Positions 7,886 to 16,683 are shown, counted from the first letter of the stretch. The stretch: 22,885 nt of DNA from JAFGED01 sp034430835 (GCA_034430835.1 DAOUDX010000392.1:1-22885), one strand, 5' to 3'. Made by a program: numbers and translations. The notes: generated by a model not told the origin, from the sequence alone.

Positions 7886-9124
7886 GTGTTACAAACGGTC
7901 AAGCTAGAACCAAAACAACTGGTGGACTATCAACCCATCGTCGGAGGCGAGGTGATCGCAGAGATTCGCGCAGCGGCCGAGCCGTTACAGGGCGCGCGCG
8001 TGGTACACATCAACGCCACAGCCTTTGGCGGCGGCGTGGCGGAGATGCTCCCCACGCTGGCGCCGCTGATGCGAGACGTGGGACTGGAGGCTGAGTGGCA
8101 GGTCATTGAGGGGGCAGACGAGTTCTTCAACGTCAGCAAGGCCTGCCACAACGGCCTGCAGGGGATGGACGCCCCTTTCACCGACGAGATGAAAGCCATC
8201 TGGCGGCGATACAACGAGCTGAATGCGGCCAAGTTTGAAGGGGAGTACGACTTTGTCGTCGTCCACGACCCACAGCCTGCCGGGTTGCTTCACTACCATG
8301 GACAGAACGGGGGCAAGCATTGGATCTGGCGCAGCCACATCGACTCCTCCCGTCCTAACCCCGATTATTGGGGCTTTTTTGCACCCTACATCGCCGAGTA
8401 CGAGGCGACCGTTTTCACAATGAAAGAATACGTGGGACCTGGGGTGAATCCAGAACACCTGGCCATCATCCCGCCGACGATCGATCCCCTCTCGCCCAAG
8501 AACGCGCCGATGGCGGAGCAGGAGGCACGCGAGATCGTAGCCGGTTTCGGTATCGACGTGAATCGCCGGCTCATCACTCAGGTCAGCCGCTTCGACCCCT
8601 GGAAGGATCCGCTGGGAGTGATCGACGCTTACCGGATCGTCAAAGAACAAGTGCCGGAGGCACAGCTGGCGCTGATCGGCTCGATGGCCTCCGACGATCC
8701 CCAAGGCTGGTATTACCTGGACAAGACTATCCGCCACGCCGGGGAGGATTTTGACATCCACGTCCTGCACAACTTTCACGGCGTGGGCGCGTTGGAGGTG
8801 GGGGCCTTCCAGACCATCAGCGACGTCGTCATCCAGAAATCCACCCGCGAAGGGTTCGGGCTGGTGGTCACAGAGGCGCTGTGGAAGGGGAAACCGGTGG
8901 TGGGTGGCAACGTGGGAGGCATTCCGCTGCAAGTCATCGATGGCCAGACTGGCTTCCTGGTGGACTCAGTGGAAGCCTGCGGAGAGAAGGCGCTCTACCT
9001 CCTGCAACATCCCGAGGTATCGATACGTATGGGAGCAAATGCGCGGGAACACGTGCGCCAGAACTTTCTCACGACACGGCACCTGGCAGACTACCTTCGT
9101 CTGTTTGCAGAACTGTCCAAATGA
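7886..9124 (+). CDS. treT: Trehalose synthase, TreT-type GT4 glycosyltransferase
   Basis: This retaining GT-B enzyme of family GT4 most resembles trehalose glycosyltransferring synthase, which reversibly joins NDP-glucose and glucose to make trehalose. In an import operon it often runs toward breakdown. The 412-aa length matches TreT (about 400-415). Features include the N-terminal INATAFGGGVAEMLPTL glycine-rich loop (about 43-59), VVHDPQPAGL and IWRSHIDSS, the nucleotide-domain start TQVSRFDPWKDPLGVIDAY (231-249), and the GT4 E-x7-E motif EGFGLVVTE (322-330) followed by VGGIPLQVIDGQTGFLV. I chose the GTG at 7886, five bases after the permease stop with AAGGGA upstream; the open frame extends further left only inside the permease gene. 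The nucleotide donor (ADP- or UDP-glucose) cannot be read from sequence. Confidence 0.85.
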   Translation: MLQTVKLEPKQLVDYQPIVGGEVIAEIRAAAEPLQGARVVHINATAFGGGVAEMLPTLAPLMRDVGLEAEWQVIEGADEFFNVSKACHNGLQGMDAPFTDEMKAIWRRYNELNAAKFEGEYDFVVVHDPQPAGLLHYHGQNGGKHWIWRSHIDSSRPNPDYWGFFAPYIAEYEATVFTMKEYVGPGVNPEHLAIIPPTIDPLSPKNAPMAEQEAREIVAGFGIDVNRRLITQVSRFDPWKDPLGVIDAYRIVKEQVPEAQLALIGSMASDDPQGWYYLDKTIRHAGEDFDIHVLHNFHGVGALEVGAFQTISDVVIQKSTREGFGLVVTEALWKGKPVVGGNVGGIPLQVIDGQTGFLVDSVEACGEKALYLLQHPEVSIRMGANAREHVRQNFLTTRHLADYLRLFAELSK

Positions 9125-9126
9125 GA

Positions 9127-9153
9127 AAAGCCCTGCTGCAAGAGCAGGGCTTT
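9127..9153. terminator. Bidirectional intrinsic terminator between treT and glgP
   Basis: AAAGCCCTGCT (9127-9137) pairs perfectly with AGCAGGGCTTT (9143-9153) around a GCAAG loop, three bases after the treT stop. The stem is GC-rich and flanked by A-rich sequence on one side and T on the other. It can therefore end transcription of treT and, from the other strand, of glgP, whose stop is at 9166. Confidence 0.8.
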
Positions 9154-9165
9154 CGTATCAAAGCG

Positions 9166-11304
9166 CTATTTGCGGGCGCACTCTGCAGCCGGGATGTAGA
9201 ACCTTTCGGCATACTCCTTGACCATACGGCGCGTGCAAAAGACGGGCGCAGCCGTACGGATCGCTTCCTTCATGACGTGCACCCAGCCACGAGGTATGTC
9301 GTCGGCGTCTCCCTTGTAGTAGAGGGGCACGACCTCATTCTCGAGCAACTCGTAGAGCGCCTCGGCCTCAGCGGCGTCTTGCACCCCTTGATCTTCGTAC
9401 GTTTGGCCAGTTTCGATAGCCCAACCGTTTGCGCCGTTATAGCCTTCCGCCCACCAGCCGTCGAGCACGCTCAGATTGGGGATGCCATTCACAGCCGCCT
9501 TCTGACCGCTAGTGCCGCTGGCCTCGCGCGGGCGAATGGGGTTGTTCAGCCACACATCCACCCCCTGCACCAGGTAGCGAGCAACCTGCATGTCGTAATC
9601 CTCAATGAAGGCGATCCGCCCGCCCATCGACGGATCACGCGCCGCGTTGTAGATGTGCTGGATGAGCCGCTTGCCGCCGTCGTCGGCCGGATGGGCCTTG
9701 CCGGCAAAGACGAACTGCACCGGTCGATGCTCGTCGTGCAACAAGCGCTTCAGCCGATCCTGATCGTGAAAGATAAGCGTTGCCCGCTTGTAGGTGGCAA
9801 AACGCCGTGCGAAACCGATCACGAGTGCATCGGGGTCCAACAGCGTTCCCGCGGCCAACACCTGGTCCGCGTCCACCTCTCGCTCGACGCGCCGCCGCCG
9901 CGCCCGCTCGCGGATCAGCGTCATCATCTTGCGTTTCAGGTGCACATGCGCCGCCCAGAGTTCCTCGTCAGGGATGTCGAGCACACGCTCCCAGAGCATG
10001 GGATCGTCGTGCCGCTCGATCCAGTCGGGCCCCAGGTGCTTGCGATATAGCTTGTTCATCGCTTCGCCGATCCACGAGGGCACGTGAATGCCATTGGTGA
10101 TATGGGCGATAGGGATCTTCTCTACTGGCCTGTCGGGCCAGACTGCCTGCCACATGCGGCGGGAAACTTCGCCGTGCAGCTTGCTCACGCCGTTGCACTG
10201 ACCGGCCATGCGCAGTGCCAACACTGTCATGTTGAAACCATCACAACCCTTCTTCACGCACCCCAATTCCAAGAATTCTTCCCGGCTGAGGTCCAGTTGA
10301 GGCCAATAGGTGTGAAAGTACTCCTCGACCAGGTGGAAGGGGAACACGTCGTGGCCCGCCGGCACCGGCGTGTGCGTCGTGAACAGTGTCGTCGCCCGTA
10401 CCCGATCCCGCGCCTCCTCAAAGGAAGCGCCGGCCTCGATCATCTCCCGCATCCGCTCCAGCACCAGGAAAGCCGAATGCCCCTCGTTGAGGTGGTAGAC
10501 CGCCGGGTCGATCTCCAACGCCCGCAGCACGCGCAAGCCACCGATGCCTAACACGATCTCCTGCTGGATACGTATCTCCTGATCGCCGCCGTACAACCGC
10601 GCGGTGAGTTCCCGATCCCAGGGGGCGTTCAGATCGTGGTGGGCATCCATCAGGTAAAAGCTCACACGTCCAGCCTGAACGCGCCAGATCTGGAGCTGCA
10701 CTTCCCTATCGCCCACCTCCACAGGAACGAAGAGGCAATTCCCATCGTCGTCACACAACTCCTCTCGTATGGCAGCTTCCTCTACTTCGAATACCGGATA
10801 AACTGCCTCCTGCCACCCGTCGGAGGTGAGCGCCTGACAGAAATACCCCATCTCGTAAAGAAAACCCACCGCGACCAGGGGCAACCCGATGTCGCTGGCC
10901 TCCTTGCAGTGATCGCCCGCCAGCACACCCAGGCCACCAGAGTAGATGGGCAGCGATTGGTGCAGCCCAAACTCGGCCGAGAAGTAAGCGATGGGCTCGG
11001 CCGCCAGCTCGGGATATTGACTAGGAAACCAGAGATGCCCATTGTTCAGATCGGCATCAAGCGCGATCAGCACAGCGTCGTACTGGCGCAGAAAGAGTGG
11101 ATCGGCCACCAGTTCCTCCAGTCGCTCCGGCGACACCTCGCGCAGCATCTCGACCGGGTTGTGGTCGGTGCTGCGCCACAGGGAATGATCGAGCGTCTTG
11201 AACAGGTCGCGAGCCTCGCGATGCCAGCTCCACCAGAAATTGTAGGCCAGTTCTTCCAGGCGTGCGATGCGCGATGGAAACCTATCTGAAAGGCCAGCAG
11301 ACAT
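9166..11304 (-). CDS. glgP: Alpha-glucan (glycogen/maltodextrin) phosphorylase, short form
   Basis: A GT35 enzyme that uses pyridoxal phosphate and inorganic phosphate to release glucose-1-phosphate from alpha-1,4-glucan ends. Its 712 aa and YNFWWSWHREA start identify the shorter bacterial/archaeal form, not the long E. coli/muscle form. Conserved blocks are YFSAEFGLHQSLPIYSGGLG near residue 110, HLNEGHSAF, the TTHTPVPAGHD loop, and EASGTSGQKAAVNG with the cofactor lysine at residue 602, then LDGWWAEGYNG. The ATG has GGAGGAG just upstream. It follows the membrane-protein gene by 37 bases and probably shares its promoter. Its product and the TreT reaction both feed hexose-phosphate or nucleotide-sugar pools. 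Confidence 0.95.
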   Translation of the reverse strand: MSAGLSDRFPSRIARLEELAYNFWWSWHREARDLFKTLDHSLWRSTDHNPVEMLREVSPERLEELVADPLFLRQYDAVLIALDADLNNGHLWFPSQYPELAAEPIAYFSAEFGLHQSLPIYSGGLGVLAGDHCKEASDIGLPLVAVGFLYEMGYFCQALTSDGWQEAVYPVFEVEEAAIREELCDDDGNCLFVPVEVGDREVQLQIWRVQAGRVSFYLMDAHHDLNAPWDRELTARLYGGDQEIRIQQEIVLGIGGLRVLRALEIDPAVYHLNEGHSAFLVLERMREMIEAGASFEEARDRVRATTLFTTHTPVPAGHDVFPFHLVEEYFHTYWPQLDLSREEFLELGCVKKGCDGFNMTVLALRMAGQCNGVSKLHGEVSRRMWQAVWPDRPVEKIPIAHITNGIHVPSWIGEAMNKLYRKHLGPDWIERHDDPMLWERVLDIPDEELWAAHVHLKRKMMTLIRERARRRRVEREVDADQVLAAGTLLDPDALVIGFARRFATYKRATLIFHDQDRLKRLLHDEHRPVQFVFAGKAHPADDGGKRLIQHIYNAARDPSMGGRIAFIEDYDMQVARYLVQGVDVWLNNPIRPREASGTSGQKAAVNGIPNLSVLDGWWAEGYNGANGWAIETGQTYEDQGVQDAAEAEALYELLENEVVPLYYKGDADDIPRGWVHVMKEAIRTAAPVFCTRRMVKEYAERFYIPAAECARK

Positions 11305-11341
11305 ACTCCTCCTTCAATTTGTGTGATGCACTGGCTGTGCC

Positions 11342-12169
11342 TTACGAGGCTCTGAGCAGGATGACGGTCAACACGACAGCGGCGACGACGGCGAACTCGA
11401 CCAGGATCGACGTTCTGAGGCGCTCCAACAGATACTGGTGAGCGACATTGACGATGACGTAGAAAACGAGCAGCAGGAACAACCCGCCGGCCCAAGCACG
11501 AATGTGCCAATAGTTCACCGCCCAGGTGGCTTCGCCGACGACGAGGCCGACAACGCCGGCCAGAGGAAGCACGCGCCGAAACGGCACGTCCGCCACACTG
11601 AGCAGATCGAGGGAAAACAGCGCGGCAGTACACATCGTCAGCGTCGCAGTGATCAGGCTGCGGGTGCGCGTCTGGTAGATCAGGGCGAGGACGACAAAGA
11701 CCAAAAGATAGGCCAGTACGTTGAGAGCCAGTCTGGCGGTGGGGTAGCCAGCGACGTCAGGGCAAACGACCGCGTACTCGGCGGCAATGACCAAGCTGAT
11801 GCCGACGCCGACCAGAAACAGGCCGCCGATCCATGCAGGCCAGGACGTGATCCTATCCAGCAGCAGGGCAGAAAGCCCGGCCATCACACCCGGCAGTATC
11901 CAAGAGATGTAGATCGGCTGCCCAGGATGCTCGCCCAGGTGTGGATGGCCGCGCAGGACGAGGTTGGTGCCGGTGCACACCACCCCCACCATCAGCGCCA
12001 TCAGCAGCCAGACACCGGTGACATGGATCTCCAGCGGCGACCCCAGCGGCTCCAACCGCCACACATGCTCGGGCAACTCGATGAAGCGAAAGAGCAAGCT
12101 ACCCAGTAGCACGACAGCCATCAGCACGCTCAGGCGATTACGATCGAGGGGCTTGACAGTTTCTTGCAT
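11342..12169 (-). CDS. Polytopic membrane protein of unknown function
   Basis: 275 aa with about eight or nine hydrophobic spans (near 11-29, 47-66, 87-104, 113-133, 147-166, 172-190, 200-216, 224-243 and 253-272) and few charged residues between them. I do not recognise a catalytic motif; it may belong to a Chloroflexota-type DUF family such as DUF5656, but that is a weak guess. The frame extends to an upstream start at 12223, but the minus-strand promoter at 12195-12223 would initiate near 12188. The ATG at 12169, with GGATGGA just upstream, is therefore the likely start. It precedes glgP on the same strand, so a link to glycan metabolism is possible but unsupported by its sequence. Confidence 0.75.
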   Translation of the reverse strand: MQETVKPLDRNRLSVLMAVVLLGSLLFRFIELPEHVWRLEPLGSPLEIHVTGVWLLMALMVGVVCTGTNLVLRGHPHLGEHPGQPIYISWILPGVMAGLSALLLDRITSWPAWIGGLFLVGVGISLVIAAEYAVVCPDVAGYPTARLALNVLAYLLVFVVLALIYQTRTRSLITATLTMCTAALFSLDLLSVADVPFRRVLPLAGVVGLVVGEATWAVNYWHIRAWAGGLFLLLVFYVIVNVAHQYLLERLRTSILVEFAVVAAVVLTVILLRAS

Positions 12170-12194
12170 CGTTCCATCCGTTCTGGCAGGCCGC

Positions 12195-12223
12195 ATTGTA
12201 CTGTTTGGCACACTATTTGTCAA
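12195..12223 (-). promoter_or_regulatory. Sigma-70 promoter for the membrane protein-glgP unit
   Basis: On the minus strand: TTGACA (12223-12218), 17 bases, TACAAT (12200-12195). Start expected near 12188, leaving a leader of about 19 bases before the ATG at 12169. Its -35 box coincides with that of the opposite promoter. Confidence 0.75.
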
Positions 12224-12244
12224 CCCTACCGGCTATGCTATAAT
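12217..12244 (+). promoter_or_regulatory. Extended -10 promoter for the family-5 ABC operon
   Basis: TTGTCA (12217-12222), 16 bases, TATAAT (12239-12244) preceded by TG at 12236-12237. Predicted start near 12251; the ATG at 12288 has GGAGG upstream. The -35 box overlaps that of the minus-strand promoter, so the two promoters should compete for polymerase. Confidence 0.8.
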
Positions 12245-12287
12245 CTTCCATCGCTGGTGAGACACAATTCCCAAGGAGGAAACTCTG

Positions 12288-13862
12288 ATGAGACGGTTCG
12301 TGATCGCGCTTGCCTCTCTCTCGATGCTGCTGGCCGGTTGCTGCACGCCCACAAAAGCACCCGTCCGCATCGTCTACGGTCTGACGCTGGCTCCCACGGG
12401 CATCGACCCCCACATCAATGCCTCGTCGGAGCTGGGCATCCCCCTCACGTCAGTTTACGACACCCTGGTCTACCTGGACCCCGACACCGGCGACTTTGTG
12501 CCGGGCCTGGCAAAAGACTGGGAGGTCTCCGACGACGAGATGGGATACACCTTCTATCTCCGAGACGACGTTACCTTCCACGACACTACCCCCTTCGACG
12601 CCGAGGCGGTGCGCTTCAACCTGGAGCGCATCACCAGCCCCGACCTGGCCTCTCAGAAAGCCCGCTTCATGCTCGGCTCTTACGAGCGGACGGAGGTGGT
12701 GGACGAGTACACCGTGCGCATCCACCTCAGCGAGCCTTTCGCCCCTCTCCTGGACTCGCTCAGCCAAGTCTACCTGGGGATGGCCTCCCCAACAGCGGTC
12801 CAGAAGTGGGGAGACGAGTACCAGTTGCACCAAGTGGGCACCGGGCCATTCATCTTTGCCGAATACGTCCCACAGGACCACCTGCTGCTGCGGCGCAACC
12901 CCGACTACGCCTGGGGACCGTCTGTTTACCGGCACGCCACGGCCCAGGTGGGCGAAATCGAGTTCCGCTTCTTCACCGACCCGGCCACCCGCTCGCCCGC
13001 GCTGGAGACCGAGGGCGCGGACATCATGGGTGAAATTCCCCCGCAGGACGCATCCCGGCTGGCAGAGAGCGACGCTTTCCGCATCGAGGCCACACCCATC
13101 CCCGGCGTATCACTGATGTTCTTCCTGAACACCACCCGCGCGCCGCTGGACGATGTGCGGGTGCGGCAGGCGCTTCTCTACGGGACGGACCGGCAGGCCA
13201 TCATCTCCGCCATCTTCCGCGACACCTCCCCAGTGGCTTACGGACCGCTGACGGAGAACACCTTCGGCTACGAACCGGCGGTGCAAGGCTATTACGCCTA
13301 CGATCCGTTTCAGGCGACGGCGCTGCTGGACGCAGCCGGTTGGACGGATACCGACGGCGACTCCATCCGCGACAAGGAGGGGAAACCGCTGATGCTTGAT
13401 ATGGTCCTGATGGGCTGGGGCTACATGCCGGAGGTGGGTCAGTTACTGGCAGCCCAGTGGTCAGAACTGGGCATCGGCGTGAACACTTCGCCGCCGGTGA
13501 GCTACCCGGAGGCGCTGGAAGTCGCGAGTGAAGGTCGCCATCACCTGATCCCCTTCAACCTCTCCGGCAGCGACCCCGACATCCTGCGCAAGTTCTTCCA
13601 CTCCCAGGCCGGCTTCAACTGGTCGAAGGTGAATGACGTCGAGATAGATGGCTGGCTGGAGACCGCAGCCCGCACATCCGACCGGAACGAGCGCGAGTCG
13701 CTCTACAGCCAAGTCCAACTGCGCGTGATGGACCAGGCGCTGGTGATCCCTATCCGCGACTATACCAACCTGAACGGCATCAACGACCGGGTGCAGGGAC
13801 TCCGTTTCGACGCGCAGGGATGGTTCCCGTGGCTGATCGACGTGACGGTGGAACCAAAGTGA
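12288..13862 (+). CDS. ABC transporter substrate-binding lipoprotein, family 5 (peptide/nickel type)
   Basis: A 524-aa extracellular binding protein. A short signal peptide ends in the lipobox LAGC with Cys18 anchored and Cys19 next to it. The mature part shows the family-5 order: LDPHIN-like entry (GIDPHINASSELGIPLTSVYDTLV), PGLAKDWEVSDD, YTFYLRDDVTFHD, FDAEAVRFNLERI, VGTGPFIFAEYVP, the LMFFLNTTRAPLDDVRVRQAL helix and a C-terminal lobe. This family binds di/oligopeptides, nickel or some glycosides; the sequence does not decide which. It is the first gene of an operon with two cognate permeases. The ATG is supported by AAGGAGGA. Confidence 0.92.
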   Translation: MRRFVIALASLSMLLAGCCTPTKAPVRIVYGLTLAPTGIDPHINASSELGIPLTSVYDTLVYLDPDTGDFVPGLAKDWEVSDDEMGYTFYLRDDVTFHDTTPFDAEAVRFNLERITSPDLASQKARFMLGSYERTEVVDEYTVRIHLSEPFAPLLDSLSQVYLGMASPTAVQKWGDEYQLHQVGTGPFIFAEYVPQDHLLLRRNPDYAWGPSVYRHATAQVGEIEFRFFTDPATRSPALETEGADIMGEIPPQDASRLAESDAFRIEATPIPGVSLMFFLNTTRAPLDDVRVRQALLYGTDRQAIISAIFRDTSPVAYGPLTENTFGYEPAVQGYYAYDPFQATALLDAAGWTDTDGDSIRDKEGKPLMLDMVLMGWGYMPEVGQLLAAQWSELGIGVNTSPPVSYPEALEVASEGRHHLIPFNLSGSDPDILRKFFHSQAGFNWSKVNDVEIDGWLETAARTSDRNERESLYSQVQLRVMDQALVIPIRDYTNLNGINDRVQGLRFDAQGWFPWLIDVTVEPK

Positions 13863-13887
13863 CCAATGCGCTGTTTGCGGTGAGACG

Positions 13888-14817
13888 ATGACCAAGTACG
13901 TGGGACGAAGGCTCGTACAGGCAGCCTTCGTCCTTTGGCTGGCAGTGACGTTGGCCTTCGCGGGTCTGCAGTTGACGCCGGGCGACCCCGCCCAGGCGCT
14001 CCTGGCCGCCTCCGGCGCCACCCCAGAGCAGGTCGCCGAGCGGCGCGCCCAACTGGGATTGGACGACCCTCTTCCGCACCAGTACGCCCGCTACCTTTGG
14101 AACCTGGCGCGCGGCGACCTGGGCCAATCGTGGCTTCACGGCCGCCCGGTCGGGCAGATGATCTGGGAGCAGCTCCCTGCCACAGTGGAACTCGCCGTAG
14201 CCGCGACGATGGTCGGCATCGTGCTAGGGCTGGCGCTAGGCATCCTGGCTGCGCTGCGCCGCTCGACCTGGCTGGATACGGTCACCACGGCGGTATCGGT
14301 CGTCGGCCTCTCCACCCCCACCTACTGGTCGGGCCTCGTGGCGATCCTGCTGTTCTCGCTCTACCTGCGCTGGCTGCCCGCCACCGGCGAGGGTGACCTG
14401 CGCCACTTGATCCTTCCAGCGCTGGTGCTGGGATTCGCCCTCTCCGGTTCTATCGCCCGGTTGGTGCGGGCCCGCGTGGTAGAAGTGATGGAAGAGCCGT
14501 ACGTGCTGGCGGCCAGGGCGCGGGGCCTCCCATCCTGGCGCGTGCTGCTCGTTCACGTGCTGCGCCCCGCCCTCCCCGCTGCCCTCACCGTCGTCGCCCT
14601 TCAACTCGGCTTCCTGCTGGGCGGCGCGGTCGTCACCGAGTCGGTCTTCGCCCGCCGGGGACTGGGGAAGCTGGCGGTCGAGGCCATCCTCTGGCGCGAC
14701 CTGCCGGTGGTGCAGGGCGTGGTCGTGGTCGGTGCGCTGGCCTACGTGCTGGTCAACCTGACGGCGGACTTGATGCAGACCTGGCTGATCCCCCGCCTGC
14801 AGGAGGAGTTGACGTGA
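13888..14817 (+). CDS. ABC transporter permease, DppB/OppB-like
   Basis: 309 aa with the classic DppB plan. The first span is at about 10-28, followed by the LTPGDPAQALL motif (29-40). A periplasmic segment ending in LPATVELAV leads to the BPD core (about 97-300) with five further spans. The ATPase-contact loop is at about 205-230 (YVLAARARGLPSWRVLLVHVLRP as its core). The ATG lies 25 bases after the binding-protein stop with a modest GGTGAGA site. Its last codons overlap the next gene (GTGA), indicating coupled translation. Confidence 0.93.
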   Translation: MTKYVGRRLVQAAFVLWLAVTLAFAGLQLTPGDPAQALLAASGATPEQVAERRAQLGLDDPLPHQYARYLWNLARGDLGQSWLHGRPVGQMIWEQLPATVELAVAATMVGIVLGLALGILAALRRSTWLDTVTTAVSVVGLSTPTYWSGLVAILLFSLYLRWLPATGEGDLRHLILPALVLGFALSGSIARLVRARVVEVMEEPYVLAARARGLPSWRVLLVHVLRPALPAALTVVALQLGFLLGGAVVTESVFARRGLGKLAVEAILWRDLPVVQGVVVVGALAYVLVNLTADLMQTWLIPRLQEELT

Positions 14818-15659
14818 TCGCGCGCGTGATCGCGTGGACAACTCAATCCCCGCGCTCTCTCCTGCGACAGGCGGTCGCCCTGGCGGCACTGACCTGGCTG
14901 ACGCTGGCCGTGATGGGATCGCTCCTGGCCCCACTCCTGGCCCCCGCCGGCCCCCTGGCCGCCGATACGACCCGTTCGCTCCTGCCGCCCGGCCCCGGCG
15001 GCCTGTTGGGAACCGACCTCCTGGGGCGAGAGGTGCTGACCCGGCTCCTGTGGGGCGGCCGCCAGACGCTGGGCATGGGCCTGCTGGCCATGACAGTGAC
15101 CGTGGGATTGGGACTGCCGGCCGGCCTGCTGGCCGGTTTCTTCGGCGGGCGGGTCGAAAGCATCACGATGCGCCTGGCAGATGCGCTCCTGGCCTTCCCC
15201 GGCTTGCTGCTGGCGATGGCAGCCATCGCGGTTCTGGGGCCGGGCACCGCGTCGGTGGCCATGGCCGTAGGACTGGCAGCAGCGCCCGCCTACGCCCGGG
15301 TGGCCCGCAGCGCCGCCATCGAGGTGCGCACCCAGCCCTACGTGGAAGCGGCCCGCGCGCTGGGAGGCGACGCGTGGCGCATCCTCGCACGCCACGTCCT
15401 GCCCAACACCGCCGCGCCGCTCATCGCCTTCGCCGTTGCCCAACTGGGATGGGTATTGCTCAACGGCGCGGCTCTCAACTTCCTGGGATTGGGCGCACGG
15501 TCAGGCACCCCGGAGTGGGGCGCGATGCTGAACGAAGGGCGGGGCTACCTGCGGGACGCACCATGGGTGAGTGGCTTCCCCGGCCTGGCACTGACGGTGA
15601 CGGTGCTGGCGGCCAATCTGCTGGGAGATGGGTTGCAGAGAGCGCTGAGACCCCGGTGA
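14814..15659 (+). CDS. ABC transporter permease, DppC/OppC-like
   Basis: 281-aa partner of the preceding permease. The first span is at about 18-42. The hallmark GTDLLGREVLTRLLWGGR block is at 66-83, followed by the core spans and the EAA-type loop EAARALGGDAWRILARHVLP at about 178-197. The LNFLGLGARSGTPEWGAML stretch is diagnostic of DppC-type proteins. The GTG start overlaps the upstream stop by four bases. No DppD or DppF ATPase follows: the next gene is on the other strand after 16 bases, so ATP-driving subunits must come from elsewhere. Confidence 0.93.
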   Translation: MIARVIAWTTQSPRSLLRQAVALAALTWLTLAVMGSLLAPLLAPAGPLAADTTRSLLPPGPGGLLGTDLLGREVLTRLLWGGRQTLGMGLLAMTVTVGLGLPAGLLAGFFGGRVESITMRLADALLAFPGLLLAMAAIAVLGPGTASVAMAVGLAAAPAYARVARSAAIEVRTQPYVEAARALGGDAWRILARHVLPNTAAPLIAFAVAQLGWVLLNGAALNFLGLGARSGTPEWGAMLNEGRGYLRDAPWVSGFPGLALTVTVLAANLLGDGLQRALRPR

Positions 15660-15675
15660 GCGCGTCCCAAGGGCA

Positions 15676-16683
15676 CTACTCGAGCACGCTCTCCAGCCCG
15701 TCGAGCAACTCTTTTGCCCGCTGCACCGGCTCTCCCATGTCAAAGAGCAGACAGCGCGCAGCGTGACGGGGATGGGCATGGCTGCCGCTGGCCAGCCGAA
15801 GCTGGCGTCCATCGGCGACCAACGTATAACCGCCCCGGCAGGCCATGTGGCCCGCGATCAGCACCTCCTGCCGATGAAAGCCGGTCGAAAGCTCCCGCAG
15901 CAGCGCATCGAGGAAGAGCACATAATCTTTCTTGTCATACTCCCACTCATTGCGGGTAAAGAGAACGGACCAAAGCAGATCGAGGTCTGGATGGGCGTTC
16001 AAACCGATGGAGCCGATGAGCAGGTCATCGTAGCGTGGGTCATCCGGCTCAGAGACCGCCAGGTAGCGGCGAGCCAGGTCGTCGTACGATTCGCCGTGGA
16101 GCTTGCCGAGCCCCTTCCGCAGCGAAGCCCGCTGTTTGGCAGGCAGCAACGCGGCTGCCTCCTCCCAGATTTGCCGGTGCGAGCAGCCGAACACGCGCGC
16201 CGCCACGCCGGGCTCCATCGCCCCAGGGAAAGCCCCTGCGTGGCAGAGAGATACCCCCGCCCGCGTGCGCACGTAGAAAGGGAGACTATCAAAGAGCGAA
16301 ACGATGGCTGCCCGGTGCTCCCCCATCGCCGCCTCGAAGCGCGGCGTGTAGAGATGCTCCCCTTTTTGCAGCGTGAAACTGTAGAGATGGGGAAACTCGT
16401 GGTTGCCGAGCAGGTAGATGATCCGATCTCTCATCGCCGCCCGCAGTTCCATCACGTCGAGCACGATGTTCAACGAGCCGTCTTCCCCCGGCGGACCTTC
16501 GCTGTGGATCAGGTCACCGGTAAAGATGAGATAGTCGGCCTGCCCGCGCGCCTCCAACTCCAGGAAGCGATCCCGATAGCGGCAGTAGGCGTCCCAGTCG
16601 CCGTGCAGGTCGGTGACGACCATCGCCACGCCTGCGTCCAGGCTGACCACGCGGGGCCAGGCATCGCGGTCAGTGCGCGTCAT
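15676..16683 (-). CDS. Calcineurin-like metallophosphoesterase (PPP-type)
   Basis: A 335-aa dinuclear-metal phosphoesterase with all core motifs: TDLHGDW (Asp25, His27), FTGDLIH (Gly56-Asp57), LLGNHEF (Asn94-His95) and later the GHMACRGG histidine with SGSHAHPR near the end. The GDxHG..GDxxDR..GNHE pattern places it near protein serine/threonine phosphatases and diadenosine tetraphosphatases, but the true substrate is unknown. I chose the ATG at 16683, with GGGGAG upstream, over the TTG at 16698. The start lies inside the last codons of the tetR gene (14-base overlap), so the two are translationally coupled. Confidence 0.85.
   Translation of the reverse strand: MTRTDRDAWPRVVSLDAGVAMVVTDLHGDWDAYCRYRDRFLELEARGQADYLIFTGDLIHSEGPPGEDGSLNIVLDVMELRAAMRDRIIYLLGNHEFPHLYSFTLQKGEHLYTPRFEAAMGEHRAAIVSLFDSLPFYVRTRAGVSLCHAGAFPGAMEPGVAARVFGCSHRQIWEEAAALLPAKQRASLRKGLGKLHGESYDDLARRYLAVSEPDDPRYDDLLIGSIGLNAHPDLDLLWSVLFTRNEWEYDKKDYVLFLDALLRELSTGFHRQEVLIAGHMACRGGYTLVADGRQLRLASGSHAHPRHAARCLLFDMGEPVQRAKELLDGLESVLE

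Noticed and set aside
7985..8932. 315-aa minus-strand frame opposite treT
   Set aside because: Composition reflects antisense of the GT4 gene; no recognisable domain.
8881..10050. 389-aa open frame on the plus strand across the end of treT and opposite glgP
   Set aside because: It runs through the treT coding region, the terminator and antisense to a well-supported phosphorylase. It has no family-like motifs and is typical of long shadow frames in GC-rich DNA.
12170..12223. Longer start of the membrane protein at 12223
   Set aside because: It lies upstream of the predicted start of transcription (about 12188) and inside the promoter.
14834..15766. 310-aa plus-strand frame overlapping the DppC-like gene
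   Set aside because: Arg/Gly/Pro-rich out-of-frame reading of the permease gene.
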